Below, in pieces: positions 51,170 to 60,454 of a stretch of DNA of 64,000 nucleotides (the stretch's first letter is position 1; every line of letters starts with the position of its first letter). Below the pieces are notes generated by a model. The model ran no database searches, had not been told where the DNA came from, and worked only from the letters and a program-made list of their open reading frames with translations. The translations under genes and the position numbers were made by a program. The stretch is from Lichenostomus cassidix (Eukaryota > Chordata > Aves > Passeriformes > Meliphagidae): NCBI GenBank assembly GCA_008360975.2, contig CM039184.1, forward strand, positions 41,735,797-41,799,796, read 5' to 3'.

Positions 51170-51659
51170 TATTAAGCAAAAATAAAGATGAACACTGATC
51201 TGTTGAGTGCTACAGAAATGCTGGACTGAAGACTGAGAATGAGAAAGTGAACAATAAGAAGCTGAGATTTCTTATCATTCATACCTGATTTTTTTTTTCC
51301 TACATCCTGCTGGCCCTCTGTTTTTCACCTTCTCATATGTTGCCAATCCTTATGCACTCAAAAAGTATTGGGAAACAGGTGAGAAGAGTAACAAAACATG
51401 GAACACAATACAAGGCAGTCAGGGAGCAGCTAAGAAACCAACAGTAAAAATTGGTTTGAAAACTAGGAATACTACAGGGAAATAGAAATCCTTCTTGGAT
51501 ATCTTCTTCTGCAACATCCCATTACCCTTGACTTGAAAGTAGATCCTGTGTTTTATTTTTATCTACTACATCACTTTTACCATCAGATTTCTCAATTCTC
51601 TAAAAACACCCACTGAAACCATTGCGTATCCAGTCATTATTTCCCTTTATCTTAATATA
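51170..51659. other. Short unique stretch between LTR and CR1
   Basis: No gene or recognisable repeat. The last 100 bp may already belong to the decayed CR1 that follows. Confidence 0.5.
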
Positions 51660-51912
51660 GAAAACACATCTTCCTTTGTTAGGAAGGAAAAATCTTCATA
51701 TGCTAGGAAACATTTCTTTCCCAAGGGTAGTCAAACAGTGGAATAGGCTTCCTAGAGAGGTTATTGATGCCTAAACCGGTCAGTGTTTAAGATGCATTTG
51801 GACTACATACTCGATAATATATTTTAACTTCTGTTTGTCCCTGAAGTGGTCAGGCAGTTAGACCAGATGACTGTTGTCCCTTCCAACTGAACTGTTCCAT
51901 TGTATTCTATTC
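51660..51912 (+). mobile_element. CR1 LINE fragment, plus orientation
   Basis: The copy contains CAGTGGAATAGGCTTCCTAG (…WNRLPR…), CAGTGTTTAAGATGCATTTG (…VFKMHL…), GTGGTCAGGCAGTTAGACCA and GATGACTGTTGTCCCTTCCA, and ends in TTGTATTCTATTC. The ATTCTATTC terminus and the GAAGTGGTCAGGCAGTT string fit one of the CR1 subfamilies with a TATTCTATTC tail. It is 5'-truncated and moderately diverged. Confidence 0.85.
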
Positions 51913-52240
51913 ATATTTCAAGGAGCAGACCTCATCACACTGTTTTCCTTTTCTAGCTTCCCCCTCTACAGCTTTTTCTTCTGTAAGTCAAGCACAGTTA
52001 CTCTAAACAAAGAAAACAACCCTTTTGCTCCAGTTAAATAAATAATACAGAAAAACCACCTCCTTGTGTTTCTCATGTGTAATCTTAAACTGGTAAAAAG
52101 TTTGCATCAAATTGTACCCTGCACATATTTACAGGATGTGGATGTATGAATGCACATACAGGCACAGACACACTGCTGTACTATACATCTAAAAGCAGTG
52201 CCTGAAGCTAAATTAGAGAATTTATATTTTGTTTTCTGAG
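51913..52240. other. Spacer between convergent CR1 copies
   Basis: About 330 bp without a frame or recognised repeat separate the 3' ends of two CR1 fragments that face each other. Confidence 0.6.
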
Positions 52241-52929
52241 ACATAGAATTATACAATGGGTTTGGGTTGGAAAGCACTTTTAAAAGTCATGTAGTCCAAC
52301 CCTCCTCGACTGAGTAGGGACATCTTCCACTAGACCAGATTGCTCAGAGCCATGCCCAGCCTGACCTTGAATGCTTCCAGGGGTGGGTGTGCACCACCTC
52401 TCTGGGCAACCTGTTCCAGTGTTTCACCACCCTCATTGTAAAAGCCTTCTTCGTTATATCTAATCTAAATGAATCTGTCTGTTTAAAACTATAACGTTTT
52501 TTCCAACTGCAAGAGACCCTGAAAAAAGGTTTATCCTACCTTTCTTATAAGGCCCCTTCAAACACTGAAAGGCTGCAATTAGATCCCTCCAAAGCCTTCT
52601 CTTCTCCAGCTCTTTCAGGTTATCTTCATAGGAAAGGTGCTCCATCTCTCTGATCATCTTCACGGCCTTTCTCTTAACCCAATTCAACAGGTCCTCCCCC
52701 TGCCCTTGCTGAGGACTTCACAGCTGGACTCGGTACTCCAGGTGGCATCTCACAAAAGTAGGGCAGGGGGGCAGAATGCCCTGTTGGCCACACTGCTTTG
52801 GATGCAGCCCAGGACTCATTTGGCTTTCTGGGCTGCAAGCACACATTGCCAGTTCACATCCAGCCCCTCATCCACCAGCACCCCCAAGTCCTTCTCAGCA
52901 GGGTTGTTCATGATCCATTCAACCCCCAG
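52241..52929 (-). mobile_element. CR1 LINE, ~690 bp, ORF2 C-terminus plus 3' UTR, minus orientation
   Basis: This is the best-preserved CR1 in the window. Read on the minus strand from 52929, it encodes the C-terminal part of ORF2, including [16 protein letters not shown] (about 52845-52895), a GCIQSSVANRAFCPP segment, and in another frame MIREMEHLSYEDNLKELEK (52590-52660). It then runs into the 3' UTR and ends at 52241 with a degenerate ATTCTATG-type terminus (reverse ACATAGAATTATACAATGGG). An in-frame stop and frameshifts show it is inactive. The minus-strand frame at 52460-52687 is a piece of this ORF2; the 117-codon plus-strand frame at 52637-52990 is its antisense shadow. The 5' part of the element is missing. 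Confidence 0.95.
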
Positions 52930-53689
52930 AGTCAAGCAGCAAATTATGCCTAAAAGAAAAATAAAAGGGCATAGCAGCAGACTGCTGTGAAAACCAATAA
53001 ATCAAAAGCAACCACTGTTTTAGCTCAGTTTCTTAAGTACTGCTTTTTAAGTGATCTTTGAAGGACTTGGATAGGCTGAATAGCCTTGCTTTGATCACAG
53101 GGGATGAGGCTCAATCTATTTTGCACAAAGTTTAAGTAGCAGAACATCTTCGATGTAGCAAAAGGAAGTGGTGATGACTTGGAATAGAAGAAGAAAAAGG
53201 TCTTCACAGAGCTAGCTGTTATCAGACTGTGATCCATACCATTATATTTTACATAGGTACTGTTCATTCTCTAATTACCCCAGGACAAATTTCTGTGCAG
53301 ACTTCAAGTGGGCAACAGCAGCTATGCAGTACCTGTTCATTAACACAGTTTTAACCCAAGATCTATGCTACACAGGTGATCACCTAGTGACAAAATAAGG
53401 TTGTCTTACACAAGATTCAATGTACAGTATTAACAGCTTGTCTGTGTGCCTACACTTACAAAATATTACTCCTTTTCTTGTTTGTTTTCAGAGACAGTCG
53501 GCTGTGGAAGCACAGAGTCCACAGCTCTCCTGTGGCGTATTGCATCGCCTATGCAGTTTCCTCAAATGGCTTAATTATGTACCCTTGGGATATTTTAACA
53601 TCAATTAATTCAAATTGTTAATTGTTTACAAAATCCTGTTTGTATTACAAAAACAGTTTAGAATACTTGTTACTGAATAAAATGGTGAG

Positions 53690-54070
53690 TGTATTTTCCA
53701 GGCTCTTTTGTGCCTGATTCACATCAATCACATCCAAAGACAAATTGGCACAGGCCCCACTAGCAGAATTGTGGCTTGGTGATCAAATTGCAGCAGTTCA
53801 TGCATTTAACTCTGAAAAACCTTTTATCAATTCCTATCTGTTGGCCCAGAGCTGATTATCTAATAGGATAATCAAGCAGGATTTGGCCCACTGTGTGCTC
53901 CATTTTGAAAGCACACAGCTGGGATTGCCAGCATAAGCAAATGTTGGCAGCATTTAACTCTGACAGGGATGCTCTGTTACATATGCTATGGGACTGTCAA
54001 AATCCCTGGCAGAAAATAAAGTGCCAGTGTTTAAGTAACCAAATATTTAAAAAATCCACATCTGTTTATT
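53690..54070. other. Candidate conserved non-coding element
   Basis: A coherent block includes GATTCACATCAATCACATCC, TTGGTGATCAAATTGCAGCA, GATTATCTAATAGGATAATC (two GATA-type sites as inverted arms GATTATC/GATAATC around six bases) and CATTTAACTCTGACAGGGAT. The phrase GCA(T)TTTAACTCTGA recurs at about 53805 and 53950. No frame runs through it. I judge it the best conserved-element candidate of the window, still by eye only. Confidence 0.3.
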
Positions 54071-55957
54071 TTAGAACCTCTAACTGTACTCTCAAGGATA
54101 GCTACAGCACTAAAAGAAGGCTGTTCTGAGAATAATCCATTGTCAAAAGTCTTATGAAATAAAAATCAGCAAGAGAATTTCTCACATTCCTTGGAAGAAT
54201 TAGCTCTGAACTGAAATTTTTAGTCTTTAAAGGAAATCGCCTTCCATCTAGAGTCCTCTTTCCTCTTTTATTGAAGAATGAACCTTCCTCACTTTATCAC
54301 CTTAGGTATGTTCCAGTACTGGCTATAAATCACAAACTCAGAAGACAAGATGCATCTATACCATCTTTACTGTGGCTTGCTTGTCTCCATTTGTTTAAAT
54401 TGCCTTCTATCACAGATTGGCTGAAATTGGCACAGGAATGCTGAAGGGTAGAAAATACATGTACGTTTGAAAAAGTGGGACCCAACTAGATGACAGTTAT
54501 GAACAAAATTATATTTATCATTTATCTTTCTCAAGTTCACATAAATACCTGCCCTTCTTTCTGTACCTTACAACACTCTAGAACAGAAAAAAGTTACAAC
54601 TGAACCAGCCATCAACATTAAAAAAGACATAAAAAATCTAAACTAAATCATAAAATTCTAAAGCAGTATCCACTCAATTTCATTTACAATGCTTCTCAAT
54701 ATAACTCTTTATCTCTCATCTAAACTGTCTAACCACACAGCAAACATTTCAAGAAACTTTTTTGTCCTTGTTGCTAAAGCACTTTGTACAGTGTTGGATT
54801 CCAACTGCTAATATCAATAACCCATAACTAATGTTTACCTAAATGCAAGTACCCAAAACTGACTTGGAAATGGATGGTCTATTTACTTAACTTGTGATGA
54901 GTACACACATTCAATCTTTAAAATTGATTTATTTCTAAACACTCATTCTTTCCCATTTGATTTTCTGACAGAAGTTACCTGTAGGTTAATAGAAAGGTAA
55001 AGCTGAAGTAGTCAGCTGCAGAATACTGAACTGAAGGAATTTTACTGTAAATGCAATTTCAAAGACAAGTCTTGCACAAGCTCCCTTTTCATTCTTTTGT
55101 AACATTTACTTTCCTTGTCTTGAATTGCTTTCAGCAATACTCCATCATAATGAGGTTTTTCTCAGTTTATATTCAAGATTAAATACCCACTTAAGAAAAA
55201 AGTCACAATAAAGGCAGATAATGGACCTTCAGCTCAGGAATCATTACGTGGCAGTACGTACAGCTGTGAGGCACATATGCATCTTGCATGGGACCAAAGC
55301 ACCTTCTCCCTTTCCAGCAATCCTTTGGTGTGCTACAGAAACCCTTTCTTCTCTATAGATCTACAGTTTTAAATAAAAGATATGGCCAATTCTCTACCTT
55401 TGAAATCATGTGACCCAGCACTCAAAGGACTGTGGTCCTCTGATATGGTCAGCAGCAGTATCAACACAAGGAATTAACTTGGAACCAGGAACTGGAAGTC
55501 CTGAAGCTTCACTTAAAGCTCTGATTGCAATGACTCCTAAAGATGGAAATTCAGGATAAATATCAGACATGGTAACAGCTAGCAAAACTGTGTCAGTCTT
55601 AAAAAAACCCTTCTACCTCACCTCATCTCTCTGAGCACATGGGTGGCCTACAGCTGCCTGAAGAGATCAAGGGCTGACCTAGAGTGTGTGCTGACACAAC
55701 CAACCTATTAGGGCCTCAAGATGTAAGTACAATAGTAGGAACTGATGACAGAATTTGCTCTAATCACTTCCACCTACCTTGATAAAAGAGAAAAGGAAAT
55801 ACCTCTGTTTAAATGATTCCATTTGGAAAAGCTGACTTGGTGGAAAAAACCTGCAAAATAATGCTTTAAAATATCTGTTAAAAGCCTCTTAATGTATCTA
55901 TGTATGTCTTCAGTATTTTTACCTGAAGGTCAGAAAGAAAAGCAATCAGTGATTTCT

Positions 55958-56038
55958 TTGTTTGTTTATGGGGGGGGTTGTTGTTTTTTCAGGGGTTTTG
56001 TTTTGGTTTTGTTTGGTATTTTTGTGGGGGTTTTTTGT
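55958..56038 (+). repeat. G/T-rich low-complexity tract
   Basis: G8 (55970-55977), G4 and G5 runs alternate with T-rich spacers built of GTTTT/GGTTTT units. The G runs have spacers longer than 7 bases, so a stable G-quadruplex is not assured. Confidence 0.85.
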
Positions 56039-56939
56039 ATCTAAGCGCAAGAAAAACCTGAAAGATAAAAATGATACTTGAACTCTATAGTTCAGGTTCA
56101 CAAATCATTCTGAAAAATAAACTATTGCCCAAACATTTCAGTTTATTCCCACGACTGAAAAACCAGTTGTGTCATAAGATAGGAGAGCTCTTGAAGAATT
56201 TTTGGGGGTAATCCTTCTGAGAATACCAACGATCCCCTTTAGCTCACAATTTGTATACTTAGTACTACTGCATGAAAAGCAATTTTTAAACTCGTTTACT
56301 TTAAGTAGATAAGAGACCAAAGCCATGTTTCAAAGTGTTAGGACACACAACTATGAAAACTGCCTTGCCAAACAGAGCTTATCCAAATGACAGTGTGAAA
56401 TCCTCACTGTTTGCTTGTATTAGTTTTAAGTGCCTTCTAAAACCATCATCAAATCACATATTACCAAAAGTATGATTTTTTTTTCAATAATGCAGTATGT
56501 TTGGGAAAATACATGCTACATACTGTGTTTGTGGCCATACTTGCACTGGTCTCAGCTGTTCCCCATCTACAAAACAAGTTACCAGGATGGGAATGGAACT
56601 TCATTTGCAAAGTAATAGCTTTCAAATGAAAAAAACTCAAGTCCTTCATCTTATTACTACTGCTTTATGGTAAAGCACCACAAACTCTAATAGCACCAGA
56701 GAGTGAGAGTGAGAGAATATCTCAGACTTGAGGAGACTACAAATTGTGAAGGAATTTCTGAGAGTGTTACATAAAATAGGTCATCAAAACTACTCCTGAA
56801 TGTGAAAAAAATAGTAAAATCACCTATTACTTTTGCCAGTCAAGAAAAGAATTGAAACTGATTAATGCCAAAAACTGTAATAAGGACCAGAGAAAGCATT
56901 TAGGTTCTTTATTTTTCTAATGAAGTTCAGTAATTCAGT

Positions 56940-57560
56940 GTATTGCCCTTTCAACAATTTTTTCAGGCTACTATTCCAAGTTGCTTTGGCTTTTTTGCAG
57001 ATGTCAGAGGCCTGAGAAGGTGTTCAGTATTGGTTTTACATGGCAATGGGTGCAACAAGAAACTAGTGCCAGCTCCAAACCCACCACAGGACACAGCTGA
57101 GGATATCAGGCAAGTTGGAGGCACCTCTGTGATAACTTATTTAAGGAGAAAAAAAACATTGCACACTAGTTATGAGACAGAGAAGTGAAAAAAAAAAATC
57201 CCACAAACAAGGACAGGGGAGAAGGAAGGAAAGGTGCTCCAGGTGCTCAGGCACAGATTCCTCTGTGCAGTAGACCATGTTAAAGTAGAAATTACCTGCA
57301 AAGCATGAAGAGCACCAGAGTGAAGCAGGTAGCCCCTACAGCACACGAAGGGCAATGCTGGAGCAGGTGGATGTGCCCTGAACAAAACTGCAGCCCATGG
57401 AGAACCCCTCCTGGAGCAAGCTACTGGAAGGAACTGAGGCCCATGAAGCTCCCAGGTTGGAGCAATCTCCTACTAAAGAGCTTTGGCATAAAGGACAGAA
57501 AAGTGTGAGGAGGAAGGAGTAGCAGAGATGCTTTGGATGCTTGACCATCATGAATCCTTC
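56940..57560 (+). mobile_element. Decayed avian retrovirus-like interspersed repeat
   Basis: The ordered strings GGCAATGGGTGCAACAAG, CAAGTTGGAGGCACCTCTGT, GATAACTTATTTAAGGAGAA, GGTGCTCCAGGTGCTCAGGC, GGAGCAGGTGGATGTGCCC and CTGCAGCCCATGGAGAACCC match my recollection of a non-coding repeat common in bird genomes, usually associated with endogenous retroviruses and having internal units around TGGAGCA and CCCATGGAG. TGGAGCA recurs at 57359, 57412 and 57458. I cannot name the family with certainty. The short frames on both strands (56943-57188, 57305-57508, 57336-57575) lie inside this repeat and are not genes. Confidence 0.55.
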
Positions 57561-58063
57561 TTTTTCTACTAGCAACAGAGAATAACCCCAAAAATGATAT
57601 TTACAGCATATTCTTTAGATGTCTAAAGAATGTTACTTCCTTCACTGACTGCTTTCATTTGGAACATATTCAGCATTTACCTTGATTTAACATCATTTTA
57701 CAAACGTTTTTTCCCCATGTAGCTTTATGTACAATTATACGCATACTACAGAGGGCTGCATCATTGAACATGTTTGTTACATTCACTGCTTACTTTGAGG
57801 GGACAAAATAGTGAATATCTGAAATTACATGCAAATCTTTGAGTAATTTTTGTAATTGGATACAGGTGATCTGTGGACACATAGCATTTTTCTCATCTGC
57901 ATCAAAAATTTTAGAAGGTGTCTGATTTGCACCAAATCCCCATTCCAAATGTTTATAACTTGGTTATAACCAAGAAACAAAATTGGAAAACCTCATAATC
58001 CCATTGTCTATTAAAAATTTATTATACAGTAAGATATGTCATTTTATAGAATAACTACTAGAG
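57561..58063. other. Unique non-coding DNA
   Basis: AT-rich spacer with no frame or repeat recognised. Confidence 0.55.
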
Positions 58064-58067
58064 CTGG
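58064..58067 (+). repeat. Target-site duplication, left copy (CTGG)
   Basis: CTGG precedes the LTR and recurs at 58563-58566. Four-base duplications are typical of ERV1/gammaretrovirus-type elements. A four-base match alone is weak; its placement at TG…CA ends with an 8-bp inverted terminus makes it credible. Confidence 0.7.
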
Positions 58068-58562
58068 TGATGCCTAAAATGGTAAAAAATTTATGGTAAA
58101 AAATTGAGACGCAGACACACAGTATAGGAAAAAAGGGTATTACCTTGGTTTAATAGGATCCCAGGTGCACTATGACGAAAAGAGAGCGACAATATCACGC
58201 ATATACAATTTATGGACTTCATTGATTAGCATACCTATCTAAAATTCCTCAATAAGAAGCTTAACAAATGAAGTAATTGCTCCTTTATTCAAATTACCTC
58301 TCCCCAGAAAGGTTACAACTTAGTTTACAAAAACATGTCCCAGTGATGGGGCTCTTTCAAGGTTGGTGCCTCATGCACTTGAGATTGTGGAGATTGTTTC
58401 GTCTTCTCTAAAGAATTCTGAGCAAGGCTAGAGTACAAGGGTTATAAACATGTGGGGCTAAGATACAGGGAGTAAAAAGTACAAGAATGGGAAAGGGTAA
58501 AAAGGATATAAAAAGAGAATAAAAGTATAATGAAAAAAGACAAAAAAACCCATCAGGCATCA
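58068..58562 (-). mobile_element. Solo LTR (495 bp), ERV1-like, probably minus orientation
   Basis: The element is bounded by perfect 8-bp inverted termini TGATGCCT…AGGCATCA and by a 4-bp duplication CTGG. On the minus strand, TATA-like (reverse of GGATATAAAAAG, about 58504-58515) and AATAAA-like (reverse of TTTATT, about 58281-58286) signals occur in LTR order, and the distal part reads GTGTGTCTGCGTCTC near the end, like a U5. That favours minus orientation, but AATAAA also occurs on the plus strand (about 58519-58524). The left end contains a tandem 14-bp unit ATGGTAAAAAATTT (58079-58106). No internal viral genes flank it. Confidence 0.75.
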
Positions 58563-58566
58563 CTGG
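58563..58566 (+). repeat. Target-site duplication, right copy (CTGG)
   Basis: Matches 58064-58067. Confidence 0.7.
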
Positions 58567-59171
58567 GACAACTAAATTCTTGCCGTAGCTATTTTGCTTT
58601 CTGAAGACGTCACGTTATGACATATTTAAAATTATACATGTAGATGTTACATGACCAAAATAATATTGTTGATTAAACTGTGAAAATGATAAAAGAAACC
58701 TTTAATGCCCAACAGCCTACTTGTCTGCAAATACTGATTTGGAAAACAAACTGCGATATTTCTCTGTCAACATTCTCATCAGAATATTGATATCAGATTT
58801 ACCCAGGGTAATTAAGCTCATTCCATGGGTGTCTCACCCACGAATACCTTCCACAAACTTGTCAAACTCTATCCTCAAGGAAGTTAGTTTTTCTTCTGAT
58901 TTCCACGTACATTTATTACATTTCATGTACATTTATAGGCACTGCTATTTACATGCCCACCTTCTGTTACCCGTTTCATCTCAATGACACTATTTTTATT
59001 GAGAAAACATGCCAACAGTCCTAGGTGCTACACCCAGCTTCCTTTATCTTCACACGTATAAGCCTTCATCTTCTCCTTAATTTCTAAATTCTCTCCAAGG
59101 TGCTTCATCCAGCTAAACACCTATACATTCTCCAAACACATTTAGCAATTTACAAGTGTTCTCATTCTCTG
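58567..59171. other. Unique non-coding DNA
   Basis: An 88-codon plus-strand frame (58721-58987) has no known domain. Nothing else is recognisable. Confidence 0.55.
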
Positions 59172-59532
59172 AGCTCTGGGGTTGTTTAGCCTGAAGAAAA
59201 AGAGGCTTAGCAGAGCCTTACTGCTCTCCACAACTACTTGTAAGGAGGTTTTAACAAGGTGAGCATCAGCCTCTTTTCCCAAGCATCAGGTGAGAAGACA
59301 AAAGAAAAGTTGTGCCAAGGGAGGTTTAGACTGGATATCAGAAAAAAATTCACTGAAAGTACTGCCAAGCATTGAAACAGGCTGCCCAGTGGTTGTGTCA
59401 CCATATTGAGGTATTTGAAACAGGTGTAGATGGGGCATTTGGGCTTTTGTAGTGGACTTGACAGAGTTAGGTTTATGATTTCTCTTGGTTAGCTTAAGGG
59501 TTTTTTCCAACCTCAATGATTCTATGATTCTA
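59172..59532 (+). mobile_element. CR1 LINE, 5'-truncated, plus orientation
   Basis: GTTGTTTAGCCTGAAGAAAA (…LFSLKK…), GCTCTCCACAACTACTTGTA (…LSTTTCK/LYNYLK region), GGGAGGTTTAGACTGGATAT (…GRFRLDI…), CATTGAAACAGGCTGCCCAG (…HWNRLP… region) and GAGGTATTTGAAACAGGTGT (…EVFETG…) occur in order. The 3' UTR ends in AATGATTCTATGATTC. The copy has several small deletions and stops. The minus-strand 97-codon frame at 59286-59579 is its antisense shadow. Confidence 0.93.
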
Positions 59533-59664
59533 CAGCTGAATGTACTATGAATTCTCTCTCCTGTAACTGATAAAACCACTATTATTTTATGATTGAATTT
59601 AAACTAAATTTACTAGTGATAACATAATCTATAGTTACTTTCTCTGGCCTCTTCTTTTATAGTC

Positions 59665-59768
59665 CAAGAATCATTAAGGTCTGAAGGGACCTCCTGAAAT
59701 CCATCCCCCTCAGTCCAACCCACACACACAAGAAGGGTCAGCTGGAGCAGGTTGCCAGGACCACAGTG
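59665..59768 (-). mobile_element. CR1 LINE 3' fragment, minus orientation
   Basis: CAAGAATCATTAAGGTCTGA, GGGACCTCCTGAAATCCATC, TCAGTCCAACCC and GGGTCAGCTGGAGCAGGTTG are the reverse-strand 3' end of an older CR1 subfamily. Only about 100 bp are recognisable. Its 3' end faces the 3' end of the CR1 at 59172-59532, 132 bp away. Confidence 0.8.
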
Positions 59769-60410
59769 GCCTCTTATTCAATGAAAACAAATTGAAATAA
59801 AACCATCTCTTCTTGTTGCAGCACTATCAGGCAGGAAAATGATCCTAGAATGCACGTACTAATAAAAAGATAATACAAAACTCACTTTTATTAATTTTCA
59901 ATTAGTCATAATTAAAAAAAAATCCCAGATCCTGGAGCCTCTAGCCAAACAACTACTCTACCAACAGCATAGTAAAAAGCATCTGTGCTGTGTCTAAAAA
60001 CCTGTTCATATGTTTGGGGCTTTATAAAAGCACAGTTACTGCAAGTCATATCCAAACTAACTTACACTTAATTTACTCTTAATTTTATCAACTTCGGAGA
60101 TGAGGAAAGACACAAAAGCAGGCAAATATTCAGGCAGTCAACCTGTTAGAAGTTGCAGTCATGGCAGTAAGCCTGCTACAGACAAACTGGGCACAAACAT
60201 AGACAATGTAAATTCAATATTGTTTTAGATGCGTCTACCTACTGGAGAGAGCAGAACTGATCAAATGTATGACTGCTGCTCAATTTAGCATCACATTTGA
60301 AGCTATAACTGCTTTTCAGGTATTCCTTCAAAATACACAAATGCCATCCAGTCTTTCTTATTCTAAAGCATGTCACGGTTATCAAAGACCGCATCAAAGA
60401 CTGGGTTTTG

Positions 60411-60454
60411 ATTTTTATATCAGGAGTTTTTTATATCAGGATTTTTATATCAGA
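60411..60454 (+). repeat. Three-copy 14-16 bp tandem repeat
   Basis: ATTTTTATATCAGG (60411-60424), AGTTTTTTATATCAGG (60425-60440) and ATTTTTATATCAGA (60441-60454) follow each other directly. It is a minisatellite-like slippage product. Confidence 0.85.

Larger units (their letters stand above)
52930..56939. other. Unique non-coding DNA
   Basis: No gene is supported; frames do not exceed 80 codons outside CR1. 53690-54070 has conserved-element texture and is listed separately. 55958-56038 is a G/T-rich low-complexity tract. No repeat termini were recognised elsewhere. Confidence 0.6.

Noticed and set aside
52637..52990. 117-codon plus-strand frame
   Set aside because: Antisense to CR1 ORF2, so a shadow of the transposon.
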